Shown piece by piece: positions 25,831 through 37,732 of a stretch of DNA of 64,000 nt. Location of the stretch: assembly GCF_030272615.1 (NCBI RefSeq), contig NC_081415.1, forward strand, positions 629,773,240 to 629,837,239, read 5' to 3'. Each line of letters begins with the position of its first letter. The stretch's first letter is position 1. Origin of the DNA: Cryptomeria japonica (lineage: Eukaryota; Streptophyta; Pinopsida; Cupressales; Cupressaceae). Below the pieces are notes generated by a model. That model was not told where the DNA came from and ran no database searches. It saw only the letters and a list, made by a program, of their open reading frames with translations. The translations under genes and the position numbers were made by a program.

Positions 25831-25835
25831 TACTA

Positions 25836-26816
25836 GTCTAATATGATAATGCTACGATAATTAGAAATGCTTCTAAAAATGCTTATTTAGATGATTTCTA
25901 TTCAAAGAGAGGCTAAATGCTTGATTAAAATGATTTAGACTAGATGCTTAGCAAAATGTCTATAAGTTTGATACTAAAGACTTGGATATGAGAATGGAGG
26001 AATGAGGGCTCTATTTATAGGAAAACAGGGCAATGGATGGTCAAGATTGGATGATCTTATCAAGGGTCAGGATTGAAAGTTATCAATCCATGTTTATAAT
26101 TATCACCAATGAAATGGTGACAATTGTCACATAAGACTGCTTGAGAGGAGATGTAAGAAGCATTAAATTCTTGAGAAGACCTCATGGTTACCTTAGAAGG
26201 TAAGGGTTAAGGTTACGCTAAGGTTATCCATTCGATAAAACTTTTACCCAAAGGATAAACTCTTGTGCAAGGGTTAAGAAGATAACCAAGGGTAAAGGCC
26301 ATCAATGCTTGATGAGACCCTTGGGTTAGATGAGGCTTGAGTTAGAGAGAAAATCTCTAATCATGCAAGAGGGTTGCGTTAACCATTAATGGTTTGCAAG
26401 ACTTTCAAGGTTAACTTGTTGGAGACATAAAGCCTTTAATGGTTTTCAAAGACTTTGAGGGTTTGAGAAGTGACTTCCCTTTGCTTAGGGATGTGACAAT
26501 ATTAAGGAGATGGGTTAGGCTAATTTAGAAGTGATTAGAAGAATCTAGAAGGGGGTTTAGAAAGGCAAGTGGGATATGTAGGAGAATGCAAGTGGATGGA
26601 GGGTAATTTTAATTAAAATAAATTACTTTATTTCAACAAAATAGAAGCAACTTGCATAAATACAAGTGGGAGATTTAAATAAATAAATTAGATTTATTTT
26701 TTTAATGACCAATTTAATTAAATGTAAATTTAATTAAAATGGGAGAAAGGGGAATTAATTAAATAAAGTAATATTAAATATTCACTTAGGAAAGTGGTCA
26801 TTTTTATACGTCTACA
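25836..26816 (-). repeat. Tat 3' LTR, inner part
   Basis: Continuation of 17941-18287, matching 49207-50311. It lacks about 110 bp present in the other LTR near 50150-50260. It ends TTTTTATACGTCTACA. Confidence 0.92.
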
Positions 26817-26830
26817 TTTTGCCCCTCTTT
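26817..26830 (-). other. Tat polypurine tract
   Basis: The minus strand reads AAAGAGGGGCAAAA immediately before TGTAGACG, the start of the 3' LTR. Confidence 0.85.
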
Positions 26831-27142
26831 GAAGTGACGTGTGTGCACATGTTGATTCAAAGAAAAATTGTCAGATATAATTTTTGTGTTGAGATGTCGA
26901 TATGATGATGTCATGCCCTAGATTGAATGATATTGATGATGCCCCCTCGAGAGATGAATCAAGTATTTTGAAAAAATTGTTGATTTGATAAGCATTTATT
27001 AATTAATTGCATTTTGAAATTTTGACTGTGTTGAATGCAATATATTTGATTCATCTCCCAAAAAATGATGTTCGATAAGGTTAAAAGTGAGAAAATGAGC
27101 AAAATACATGCCCCACCTACTAACCCTTTTTGACTTTTACCC

Positions 27143-27150
27143 TATAAAAA
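27143..27150 (+). promoter_or_regulatory. Possible TATA box of the antisense PMD gene
   Basis: TATAAAAA lies on the plus strand 1.26 kb before the PMD exon, in the otherwise non-coding segment after the PPT. A spliced leader would be required. This is inference from position only. Confidence 0.35.
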
Positions 27151-27384
27151 GGTAAAAAGTGATTTTATTCTTGTCATTTGCACATTTGTCTCCTTGTGAT
27201 TGTGACACCTTAGCTCTGACAAAAATGTTGGATTCTTATGCTTCTCACCGATTCAAGCACATTCGTCGATACCTGGAGGCTCGCCGCGTATGGTCCACCT
27301 ATAAGTTATCTCAATTTTGCCTTGTGTGTTTTTTTATTTTGTCGATTTTAGTCACGTTTTTCATTTTTTGTTTCCAATTTTGTC

Positions 27385-27735
27385 GGTTTAGCACGTAGGG
27401 TGTCTCTTGTAGTGCATACGATAAGCACTGTAGTGCGTAGGGTTTCTTAACTAGGGTAGCATCTAAGGTTTGTTTTGTAGTGCGTAGCAGGTGCAAAATA
27501 ACACATAAGTGAAACAGGGTCGTGCGTGTGGAAGTTAGAATAGCGCATTGAATAGGTTAGCGCTTAGAAGAAATATTTTAGCGTGATGGCGATGTAGGAT
27601 AGCACATTAAAGAGGATAGTGCATTAAAGTAGATAGTGCATAGAAGAAATATTTTAGCGCATAGATGGAGTAGGTTAGCGCATGTCTAGCAGCCTAGTGC
27701 GTGGAAGGACTGTTTTAGCGTGTGGGATAAAAAGT
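27385..27735. repeat. TTAGCGCAT motif cluster (left end of Tat)
   Basis: About 17 irregularly spaced copies of TAGYGCRT and close variants (TAGCGCATTG, TAGTGCATAG, TAGCGCATAG, TAGCGCATGTC, TAGTGCGTAG). The complementary form ATGCGCTAA clusters at 46745-47055 and 48530-48780. Confidence 0.75.
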
Positions 27736-27929
27736 TGGTAGAAAATAGTTTTGGAGAATGAATTGCGGGGGGAAATAGATGAGGTAGATGGCTTAGGGGT
27801 GAATAAGTGCCTGCTGAGTGTTTTGGGATGGGTTTCAAGCCAATGTTTTGCCTACTGTGATGATGTCCGAGTCTTGATTGAGAGTCTGCCAAAATTTCTG
27901 TTGTGTATGAAGTGTCAAGTTGATTGATT

Positions 27930-28335
27930 GCTTTGAATGAGGATCTTGATTTTCTGTTGATGTGGATCTTTGATTTTTTTGCCTTGCGATTGAATTGATG
28001 TTCGATATGAGCTCCGATTCATGATTTCCGATATGGTTCCTGATATAATTCTCACGATATGGATTTTTGAGTTGCTTGCATTATGGGTCTTTGATATGAT
28101 TTCTCATTATGATGCTTACATTATGAGTCTTTGATATGATTTCTTGATATGGATTTTTATTTTGATATGGAATTTGATTGTCGATATGGATCTTTGATAT
28201 GATTTCTCGATATGATGCTTGCGTTATGAGTCTTTGATTTGATTGCTCAATATGGTGCTTGTGTTATGAGTCTTTGATTTGATTGCTCGATATGGATTTG
28301 ATTTTTGATATGGAACTTCATTTGATGCGTCGTTG
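27930..28335. repeat. GATATG-rich minisatellite before the PMD exon
   Basis: Imperfect tandem repeats built on TTTGATATGATTTCTCGATATG, GATGCTTGCG and TTATGAGTCTTTGAT. At least four related units lie between about 28060 and 28300. Confidence 0.7.
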
Positions 28336-28411
28336 CTTCAAGTTGATTTTGTGTTGATTGGATATATCGGATAAATGTGGGAATTAATGATGGACATTTG
28401 TTGTTTTGCAG

Positions 28412-30397
28412 GCACAACTTGGTGTACTTTAGTCACAAGAGCGATTTTCGCGACTGTGGTCATTGATTCCGTGATTAACACAGGCCGATAGAGATGTGAT
28501 TGAGAGATGCGACTTGACTTCATTATTAGACATGCCTTGGTATATCATTAACCGGGGTTTATTGACAACTTTGGCGGAGAGGTGGCACAATGATATGAAC
28601 ACCTTCCATTTGGCTACTGGCGAGATAACAGTCACACTTGAGGATTGTTATCACATTCCGCAGATTTCTATTGTGGGGGCCTTGTTGCCGTATGAGAAGA
28701 CTGAGGAGGGTGGGATAGAGGCTCTCCATCGCATCTTCAAGGATGATCAGATTTGTGGATATGAGATCCCATGGTAGGAGTTTGTAGATCTTGATTATGC
28801 GCCTCTACTCTCTGTTCTAGTAGGTTTCATTGGTGGATTCTTGTGTCTCGATCGCAGGTCGAAGGGACTAGCTGTTGGATGGGGTTTAGTGCTAGAGGAC
28901 ATGGTTACACAGGGACGCAGGTTTGCATTGGGGTCTTGCATGTTAGCCCACCTTTATAGGGAGCTTCATCAGGTGGTGTATCTGGGATACAACAGTTTGT
29001 CAACAGGAGTGACATTATTACAAGTGTGGGCTTGGGAGCACATTCCCGTGGCGAGACCACTTGCAGATAGGGATAGGCTAGTTGGACGGGCCTATGCATA
29101 TGGGTATACAGGGATAGTTGTCCAGCGTAAGCTAGGCAAACTAGAGCACTGGCAGAGAGCATTATATGATATTGATACAGTTATCTAGAGACCGTATATG
29201 GACTGCGAGGTATGGACGGAGGATGGGATAGAGATGCCTTATGTTTATATGTCCAAATATTTGATCATGCGGACACCCTTTAATATCGAGTGATTCTTGC
29301 ATAGCCATATGTAGCAAAAGTATGGGAGACAATAGGGGATGCCATAGGGAGCTTGCTTATATTCTTGCCGAAGACAGGATGTGCCTAAGTGGGGGCCCAT
29401 AGTGGATAGCGTAGCTGTAGTAGAGGAGTATATGACATTAGCAGGCCATATCTGGGATTACAGAGCTGGGGTTATGGATGCAGGGATGACAAAGGAGTTC
29501 TTGACCTACTTTGTGGCACATGTAGTGGCATGAATATCAGATCCAACAGAGATGATATGTGCTTTTGATGATGAGGATGATGAGTAGCTAGAGAGGTGAG
29601 GGGGAGTGAGATAGAGAGATGAGGAGGGAAAAGAGGTTGGAGAGGGAGGTGGGATGATGGAGGAGGTGATGGAGGAGGTGGAGGAGGAGGTGGTTTGGGG
29701 AGAGAGAGAGGACGAGGTGGCGACAAAGGGAGGGATAGAGGACGAGATAGAAGATGAGGTGGTGACGGAGGGAGAGGAGGAGGACTACTCCTTGGTGTTG
29801 GTGGTACTGGTAGGGTAGGTGAAGTGTTAGCGGCTATGGGGGGTACAGAGCATGATAGGCAACCCACCCAGAGGAGGAGATTGGATGTTCTACCTCCACC
29901 GATGCCTCAGATAGGGACAGGCATAGGTGGGAGCACAACACAGGTACCCATTCAGATTAGGGTACCTACCCATCGACAAGACTCTCAGATTAGAGTCTTA
30001 CAGGTCATAGTGCAGCAGCTACAGGTATGGGTGCTAGCACAAAAGTGCTAGATGACATAGATTATAACAAAGCGAGATACAGAGAGAGAGTCGAGGTCGG
30101 GAAGAGGAGTTTGCAGAGAGATTGCAGAGAGCGACAGGTGGTGGTACAATGTAGGACACACTAAGGGAGATATAGTATATGAACAAGGAGGCCAAGTACT
30201 ACAAGCGGTTATATGAGGATCTAGTCTGTAGAGAGCAAAGAGCTCCTAACTATGCAACGATTTGGTCTAGTCGGAGTCAGATGAGCACAGAGAGCAGAGT
30301 TGTTATGGGGCCTTCTCGACGTGATCCACCTGAGCAAGATCCAGGAGCTGGGACATCTATTGCAAGACCATCATCCTCAAGAGAGAGTCATACCTGA
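28412..30397 (+). pseudogene. Antisense plant mobile domain (PMD) gene in the Tat element
   Basis: A reading frame opposite to gag-pol. It starts after a good acceptor site (TTGTTTTGCAG, ending 28411), so an upstream exon is likely. Codons run in one phase through INRGLLTTLAERWHNDMNTF and TGEITVTLEDCYHIP, the N-terminal PMD signature (aminotransferase-like PMD, PF10536). LEHWQRALYDIDTVI and MPYVYMSKYLIM follow. After that comes a purine-rich Gly/Glu/Arg stretch (29580-29830) and a hydrophilic tail ending at 30397. In-frame stops occur at 28430-28432, 28775-28777, 29186-29188 and several later sites. PMD genes are known both as host genes (MAIN/MAIL) and as passengers of gypsy and MULE elements. 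Here the position between integrase and the 3' LTR matches antisense ORFs of Tat elements such as Grande. Confidence 0.8.
29580..29830 (+). repeat. Purine-rich low-complexity stretch
   Basis: Almost pure G/A on the plus strand (GAGGTGATGGAGGAGGTGGA and similar). It lies inside the PMD reading frame and would encode a Gly/Glu/Arg-rich linker. The proline-rich minus ORF is its shadow. Confidence 0.7.
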
Positions 30398-31430
30398 GAG
30401 ACTTGTCTCTGTTGTATTGTGATCATTTTGTTGTATTTTGATAGACATGACATCCCTTGTACATTTCGACCATTATATATATATATATATATGGCACTGC
30501 TTTCTCTGATTTACATGTGATGCATTATGGATGATGATATGCATTGATATGATGTTGTGGTGATGATGTAATGCTTAGATGGTAATTCTTTTGATTTTGA
30601 TTATGATGTATGAGTGATAAAGATGAAAATATGACGATGCTTTGTGTATCTTGATTTTGTTGATGGATGATGTGAGATGTATCTTGAAAATGAGATGTAT
30701 GATAATGATATGATGCTAATGCATGATTAAAATGATATGGAACCTAATTGCAAGTGTAAAATGATATGTAGCTAATTGATCACCCTCTTTTTCTCATTGT
30801 CATTCCTGTGTAGTCACATGTCTTTTCTTTGTTTTTATTTTTCATCATTGAGCTTTTGATATGTTGGGATTTTATACAAGTATAATGGTATAATTGAACC
30901 ATAATGACCTGAGTAAAACATACATGTATTTTGATATTGCAAGATGGCACAAGCATTGAGGTATAATTAAACCAAGATGACCTGAGTGTTGCTTGCATAA
31001 AATAGACAAGATTGAACCCTTTGTATGTGCAAAGTGGAACAATGTCTTTAGTGACATGTTTCCAATCACTTCTCAAGACAAAATTTGCATAGTACAAGTG
31101 ATCGCCTCATAGACAGAAAACCAAAAAAGTATTAGACTCCCCTGCGATTTTCTCTAGCTCGATGCATCGTTGAGAAATTCAAGAGATCCAATGATTTCAA
31201 CAATTTGAAGTGAAAAATAGTCAAAACTTCATGCAAGATGTAAACAAATTATAATTCATAAAATCATCCATCATGTGTGTGTTGAAGTTGTTAATTGGAT
31301 TAGTGTTTTGTTTTCCATGGCTGATGAGCTATTGTTGACAGGGTTTTCTTAGTGTGCTATGATTCTTGTTTTCTTGTTGTTGGAATGTTTGAAGTCAGAG
31401 GAACGCTACCCCTAGCTATAGATACTGATC
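30398..31430. other. Spacer between the PMD gene and integrase
   Basis: Non-coding. It has an (AT)n run at about 30474-30492 and a doubled phrase, GGTATAATTGAACCATAATG / GGTATAATTAAACCAAGATG, each followed by ACCTGAGT (about 30886 and 30958). Convergent transcripts would meet here. Confidence 0.5.
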
Positions 31431-31433
31431 GAT

Positions 31434-32540
31434 GTGGATATTTACAGTGATTACCAAGCCATGGTGGGATATCTTTTTGCATCTGAAGTCAAAGCTAATG
31501 GCTACACTAATGAATATGGCATGGCTCATGTAGGTGTCCTGATGCTAGTCCTGTATTCCCAAAGTTTCGGATTGAGTTGTACATGCCAATCCTTACCTGC
31601 ATCATTTATCATCTTCTTTAGTATTTTCAATATTGTTTTATTTAATGCCTCTGCTTGACCATTCCCCTGTGAGTAGTAAGGTGTAGAGAAACGATGTTGG
31701 ATTTTGAATCACTGATATAGTTCTCACACATCCTGATTTTTGAAAGAATGCCTATTTTCTGTGATGATGGAACTGGGAATGCCATATCTGCAAATTAGAT
31801 AATTGAGAATAAATGATGCAATCTATTTTCTAGTTATTGTGGTCAGTGGGACTACTTCAATCCATTTCTTGAAATACTATGTTGCAGTGATAATGAACTT
31901 GTGTCCATTTCAAGAGGAAGGATAGATTTTTCCGACTAAATCAAGTCCCCACTGACAGAAAGGCCAAGATGTTGTAAATGGTTGCAACTCCTATGTTGGT
32001 GCATGGATAAGATTGCCATGGATTTGGCACTTAGGACATTTCTTTGCAAATTGATAAGAGTCTTTTTTCATTGTTGGCCAGTAATATCCCATTCTAAAAA
32101 AAAGTTTAGCGAGAGTAGGACCACTTGAAGGCGTGCCACAGATACCTTCATGAAGCTCGTGTAAAGAAGAGTCAGATTCATTACGATCAAGGAAACGAAG
32201 AAGAGTACCATCTAGACCTCGATGGTAAAGGGTATCGGTGGTTAAAGTATAACGGGCAGCTTGCCAGATAAAATTGTGTTTTTGATTACAAGATAAGTCA
32301 ATGGGTAGGGTATTAGTTTTAAGATATTCATAGATTGTCCCGTATAAAGGAGAGTCTGAGCCAGTTAAGGCATAGATGACGTGGGATGTAGAATTGTCAT
32401 AGGCTGGGGAAAATAATTGCTCTACCAGGAAACTGTTGCTCTGGAATTTGTAGCAGTGAAGCGATAGTAGCCATTGCATCGAATGCTTTGTTGTCCAACC
32501 TTGGTATTTGCTCGAAGGTGATATGTACAAAGTACTATTT
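31434..32540 (-). pseudogene. Tat integrase relic
   Basis: Part of pol. The zinc-binding region is readable (HELHEGICG ... CPKCQIHGN, about 31991-32180), followed by the core domain in pieces: WGLDLVGKIYP, GHKFIITAT, YGIPSSIITENRHSF and GNGQAEALNKTILKIL. The first catalytic aspartate region carries a stop (AT*YF), and the second block reads TENRHSF where the family has TDNGxxF. Several other stops are present. Inactive. Confidence 0.85.
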
Positions 32541-32882
32541 GAAGTCATCCACCATTCTTTTGTATGGTAGTAGCTTGTCATCTTTTGTCTGATATTCATT
32601 GTTGATCTGATTTATAACTAGTTGGGAATCTCCATAGACTTTCAGTTTTGTAGTTCTCCATTCTACAACCATTTTGATTCTTGTGACTAGGGCTTCATAC
32701 TCAACGATGTTATTGGTGCATGGAAACATAAGTCTATATGATCTTGGAATGGTGTGTCCTTCGGGGGTGATGAACAAGATTTCGACACCTGAGCCATGTT
32801 GTGTATAGGAACCGTCAAAGTAAAGGGTCCATTGTTTGGGTGTAACAGTAAGGACATCCCTGTCTGGAAATTCTACCTGCAT
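32535..32882 (-). pseudogene. Second (archaeal-type) RNase H of Tat pol
   Basis: An open stretch of 115 codons with WTLYFDGSYTQHGSG, NNIVEYEALV and LKVYGDSQLVINQI. These are the Asp, Glu and Asp blocks of the extra RNase H that Tat elements acquired. The catalytic D-E-D residues appear present. It is preceded in element order by the ordinary RNase H and followed by integrase. The frame is not continuous with its neighbours. Confidence 0.88.
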
Positions 32883-32960
32883 TGGTTGCTTATCTGGTAA
32901 TGGTGCTTCAACTAATTGATCTACAATTACTTGTCCTTTGATAGCCCGACACTCTGTGTA

Positions 32961-33311
32961 TTAGATATCAAACTCATTGAGAATCATGACCCATTTAGCC
33001 AGTTGGCCGATGAGAGCTGCTTTGCTGAGTAAATACTTGAGAGGATCAATTTTTGCTACCAGCTTGATTGTGTGAGCTAGCATGTAATGTTGAAACTTTT
33101 GAGAGGTGAAGACTATAGCTAAACAAGCCTTCTCAATGAATGTGTAATTTAGCTCATATCCATTTAATGTTCTGCTAATATAATATATAGCTCGTTCCTT
33201 GCCTTCTTGATCTTCTTGTGATAATAGTGCCCCTAATGATATGTTTGTTGTTGATATGTAGAGAATGAGTGGCTTCCCTTCTATTGGTGGTACTAGAACT
33301 GGTGGGTTCAT
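32961..33311 (-). pseudogene. RNase H-like connection domain of Tat pol
   Basis: 116 codons with PLILYISTTNISLGALLSQ, AIYYISRTLNGYELNYT and IEKACLAIVF, the standard gypsy RNase H region following RT. In the first block the family Asp position reads STTN, suggesting loss of catalytic acid, as in Tat elements where this copy has decayed into a connection domain. Confidence 0.85.
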
Positions 33312-33452
33312 TAGATATTGCTTGATTTGATAGAATGATTCTCTACACTTGGCTTCCCATCTGAATGGTATGTTCTTATGTAGCAGATGATTGAATGGTA
33401 GACTTTTATTTGCTAGTTGGATTATGAATCACTTGATTGACTGTAGCCGTCC

Positions 33453-34220
33453 CTATAGAGATCTAAGTTGACTAATGTTCTTGGGAGGTGGCATCTCCAT
33501 GATGGCCTGTACCTTCACTGGATCTACTTCAATTCCCTTTGCTGACACAATGTAGCCTAATAATTTTCCTGATGTCACCCCGAAGACATACTTCTTAGGA
33601 TTTAGCCTGACTTGGAAAATCTCTAATCTTTGAAATATTTTATCTAATATACCTAGATTTTCTGCTCGGGTGAATGACTTAGCCAGTAAATCATCCACAT
33701 AATCCTCCATGAAGGTATGCATCATATCATGAAAGTTTGTCGCCATTGCTCTTTGATAAGTTGCTCTAGCATTCTTCAAGCCAAAAGGCATGACATTCCA
33801 ACAATACGTTCCCCAAGGATAGGTGAACATCATTTTATCTTGATCCTCTAGAGCTATCTTGATTTGATTATATCCAGAGAAACCATCCATTAATGATAGC
33901 ATTGCATGACCTGTTGTGAGGTCTACAATTATTTCGATGCTGGGCAAAGGAAAGTCATCCTTTGGACAGACTTTATTGACATCTCTATAATTTGTGCATA
34001 TTCTGATACTTCCATCTGGTTTTGAAACTGGTACAATATTTGAAATCCATTCAATGTATTCTATAGGTCGAATGAATCTGACGTCTAATAACTTCTTTAG
34101 TTCAACTTTGACCATTAATGCTACATGCGGATTCATCTTTCTTAACTTTTGTTTGACTGGCTTAGCTCCTAGAGCAATAGATAAATGATGCAAGATTAAG
34201 TTTGGATCTATTATGGGCAT
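33453..34220 (-). pseudogene. Tat reverse transcriptase
   Basis: 255 open codons covering the RT fingers and palm: SNIVPVSKPDGSIRICTNYR, YNQIKIALEDQDKMMF, WNVMPFGLKNARATYQRAM and the catalytic box YVDDLL (33690-33701), intact here. It ends at a stop in the sequence following the thumb. Surrounding pol is frameshifted, so this is one preserved piece of a dead polyprotein. Confidence 0.92.
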
Positions 34221-35500
34221 ATCAGCATAGGACCAAGCAAAATTGATTTGCTTTTCTTTGAAGAATTTTGATAAACTCTGGTCTTTCTTCTTCTGTCAAT
34301 GATTCTGCTAGGTGTATGTTTTTAGTTGCTTCTTCTGTACCAATATTGATTGATTGAGTGGGCTCAATCAATATGGGTGATCGCTCCTAATAGTGTTCAG
34401 GAAGAGTGTCAAGTCTCCCATCCTTAGGCACCTTAAAAAGGTTTTCACCCTTAGATGCGTCCTTTATTTTGACTTTTTTGTGATCTAGTGTTGCCATTGA
34501 TTGGTTTTCAGCATTAGATCCTTTATTTCTTTTATTTTTGCGATTGAGAGACTTGGCACCCTCCTGATTGTAGAAATCATTATTTTGTTCACTGGTAGAG
34601 TCTGTGGTTGACAGTACATAGGTAATGGACAATGGATTCATCATCTAGGAAAATAGGTATGTCATGGTGTTCAGGTTCATCACAGTCTATCAAATTAGAA
34701 AATACAAGTGGTAAAGAGTCATTCGGTGGGTCGAGGTCGGCTGTAGTAAGTGTCATGATAGAGGTATCATTAAGGTTGTTTGGGATATTGGTTAAGTTAA
34801 TGATATTGTCAAGGTCTTCGATGGTATCATCTTCCATGTAGACTTGCTCGTAGTGTCACTGCTCATTTTCCTTAGCTTCGTAGATATGTTGTGGACCAAA
34901 TTCAAGTAATCTAGACTCTGTGCCTTGTCCTTTTTGAGAAAGGGGTGTATGTATAACACCTTCAGGGATATCTTCGGTAACATTTGAACAAATTTCCCAT
35001 TCATAGTTATTAGAATCATTTTCAGAAGTAATGTTCTAGAGCCTTTCAGTGCTTTGGACAGGTATGCTGCAGGGTAAAAAGAGATCTCTAATAATTGATA
35101 CCAGTCTTGTAGTCTTTTTCAGATTATGAATCAGAGCCTGCTTGTACTCTTTTCATTTGTTCATACATTGTTTCTCCTTGGGGAGTAGTGATTTCTTTAG
35201 GAGGTGATTCTACCTTGTTTTGAATAGGTTCCTGAACATGGTGTACTTCCTCATAAGATGTTTCTTCTTTTTGAATGATTAGCTCCTCTTGTCGTTTCTC
35301 TTTTTCTCGGTGTTCTCGCTCTTTCCTTATTGTTTCTACTGCTTAGTGTAATGCCTCTTGCCATGAATCCTTGTTTTATTTCTTCTTTAATTTCCACTAA
35401 GATTTTTTATTTTTATTTTGTTTTTGCCTCGGGGGTATGTTGTGTCCATATCCTAGCCCTGTTTTGTCTCGAGAAAACTGTGAAGGAGGGTCTAGTGGTT
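34221..35500 (-). pseudogene. Linker between G-patch and RT in Tat pol
   Basis: Hydrophilic fragments on the minus strand, acidic near 34640-34840 (EDDTIEDLDNIINLTNIP) and basic near 34510-34600. There is no known domain. Such long, acid-rich linkers are common upstream of RT in Tat polyproteins. Broken by stops. Confidence 0.5.
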
Positions 35501-36443
35501 TTGTAATGCCTTCTTGTCACTTGCCTATAGGTCCCTTTCCATTGTATCCCATTTGTTGCATGATTAGGAATCCTTTTCCACACTGTTGTGATGGTATGGC
35601 TACCTCCATAGTAGTAGCTTTGTCTTCTCCCTCATCTTTGTATAGCCAACTAAGGATGTCTTTCTCTTTTGATTCATGTGCTAGTGTACCCAATTGAATA
35701 AACTTGCCATCAAACTTGGTGATGGGCTGTGTTGCTTGATGTGTTGATGCAGAAGGTTGTCCATGATATTTTGGTGATGCCGGTAATTTAGATAGACACA
35801 TGGGTTTGAAAGAGTATTCCCCCATGCCTTGCTCTTTAATTTTCATCTTTTGTTTGAAATCCATTGATATAGATTTGAGCTTTTCTTGATGATGATCTAA
35901 TGCTGAGGAAGTTTGAGCTTCCCTGTTATGTGGAACCAAGCTATCTTGAGCTACCCCCATAGCATTGTAATGTTGAAAGGGGTTATTGTCAGCTGAGATG
36001 GAAATCTCTTGTCCATTATAAGGGAATTTGATACACTGATGGTAGGTTGAAGGTACTGCTTGCATTTCATGTATCCAAGGATGACCCAATAAAATATTGT
36101 ATGTTAAGTCTATGTCTAAGACTTGGCACATAGTGTCCCCTTGTATCGGTCCTACCTAAATAGGTAGTAGCACTATTCCCTTGGATGAAATTTCTTCATC
36201 ATCATATGCCTTGATGGTGATCTTTTTGTGTGGATCAATAGACTATTTAGAGAAGCCTAATGCATATATAAGTTTTAAAGTATAGATATTGAGACCAACT
36301 CCTCCATCTATTAATACTCTTTTAACTTGATGTTTGTAGACTAAGACTTCAATATGAAGGGAAGTATTATGTGGATGACTCAAAGAGATATTATCATGTT
36401 CGGAAAAGGTGATATTATGAGGCCCTATCATATGAGCCACCAT
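35500..36443 (-). pseudogene. Tat aspartic protease followed by a G-patch
   Basis: VKRVLIDGGVGLNIYTLKLI (about 36255-36330) is the protease active-site block; the family usually has DGGS. QVLDIDLTYNILLGHPWIH (36070-36131) is the second conserved block. At the end (about 35500-35580) lies GFLIMQQMGYNGKGPIGK, a G-patch. A stop splits the protease from the rest, and the chain continues after another stop with GLGYGHNIPP. A G-patch after protease is also found in betaretroviruses and some plant gypsy elements; its role in nucleic-acid binding is known from those systems. Confidence 0.82.
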
Positions 36444-37732
36444 GGCTTGAAATTGTCAATATCCAGATCTTGAGGCACATTTGTTTCAACTAGTGCTTGT
36501 TACAAGATGTCCTTATGTTTCAGCAAAAGTTTGAGTAACTCAAGTATGGATATCTGAGTAGGAGTTCTCCACAGTTGACTTACCAAATCATATTGAGTCT
36601 TGGGGATAGTGGTTGATGTTGATGTATGCCCTTTCAAGACATATTTTTGAGCTCTGGTTGTCACATTGATTGATGTATGATCTTGTATGTCTTTGATCTT
36701 TATGACATTTATCTGATTATCCTTTGTTGATATGTGATTGATAGTGTTGTTGTATAGATGATTTATGTGAGCTCCCCATGTATCATTTGATGTTGAAGCT
36801 CCTTCCTTGTTTTAATTTGGAAATGTGGATGACTCAAAGAGATTTTATCATGTTTGGAAAAGGTGGGATTATGAGGCCTTGTCATATGAGCTACCATGGC
36901 TTGAAATTTGTCAATATCCAAATCTTGAGGCACATTTGTTTCAATTAGTGCTTGTTACAAGATGTCCTTATGTTTTGGCAAAAGTTTGAGTAACTCAAGT
37001 ATGGATATCTGAGTAGGAGTTCCCTGCAGTTGACTTACCAAATCATATTGAGTCTTGGGGATAGTGGTTGATGTTGATGTATGCCCTTTCAAGACATATT
37101 TTTTAGCTCTGGTTGTCACTTTTATTGATGTATGATCTTGTATGTCTTTGATCTTTATGATATTTATTTGATTATCCTTTGTTGATATGTGATTGATAGT
37201 GTTGTTGTATAGATGATTTATGCGAGCTCCCCATGTATCATTTGATGATGAAGCTCCTTCCTTGTTTTAATTTGGAAATGTGGATGACTCAAAGAGATAT
37301 TATCATGTTCAGAAAAGGTGAGATTATGAGGCCTTGTCATATATGCCACCATGGCTTGAAATTTGTCAATATCTAGATCTTGAGGCACATTTGTTTCAAC
37401 TAGTGCTTGTTACAAGATGTCCTTATGTTTTGGCAAAAGTTTGAGTAACTCAAGTATGGATATCTGAGTAGGAGTTCTCCGCAGTTGACTTACCAAATCA
37501 TATTGAGTCTTGGGGATAGTGTTTGATGTTGATGTATGCCCTTTCAAGACATATTTTTGAGCTCTGGTTGTCACATTGATTGATGTATGATCTTGTATGT
37601 CTTTGATCTTTATGACATTTATCTGATTATCCTTTGTTGATATGTGATTGATAGTGTTGTTGTATAGATGATTTATGCGAGCTCCCCGTGTATCATTTGA
37701 TGATGAAGCTCCTTCCTTGTTTTAATTTGGAA
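36369..37732 (-). repeat. Tandem triplication of a ~455-bp gag/pro segment
   Basis: ATGTGGATGACTCAAAGAGA starts at 36369, 36823 and 37278, and each copy ends TTGTTTTAATTTGGAA. Periods are 454 and 455 bp, so each extra copy shifts the frame. The copies are nearly identical, so the event is recent relative to the insertion or arose during reverse transcription. Only copy 1 joins the protease and only copy 3 joins the gag zinc-knuckle region. Confidence 0.95.

Noticed and set aside
27385-27735. tRNA or structured RNA gene
   Set aside because: No cloverleaf or box A/B found; the pattern is a short repeated word.
29472-29867. 131-codon proline/serine-rich minus ORF
   Set aside because: Translation of the purine-rich stretch on the wrong strand; the plus strand carries the PMD frame.
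36369-37732. CRISPR-like array
   Set aside because: Units are 455-bp tandem copies of retroelement coding sequence with no spacers.
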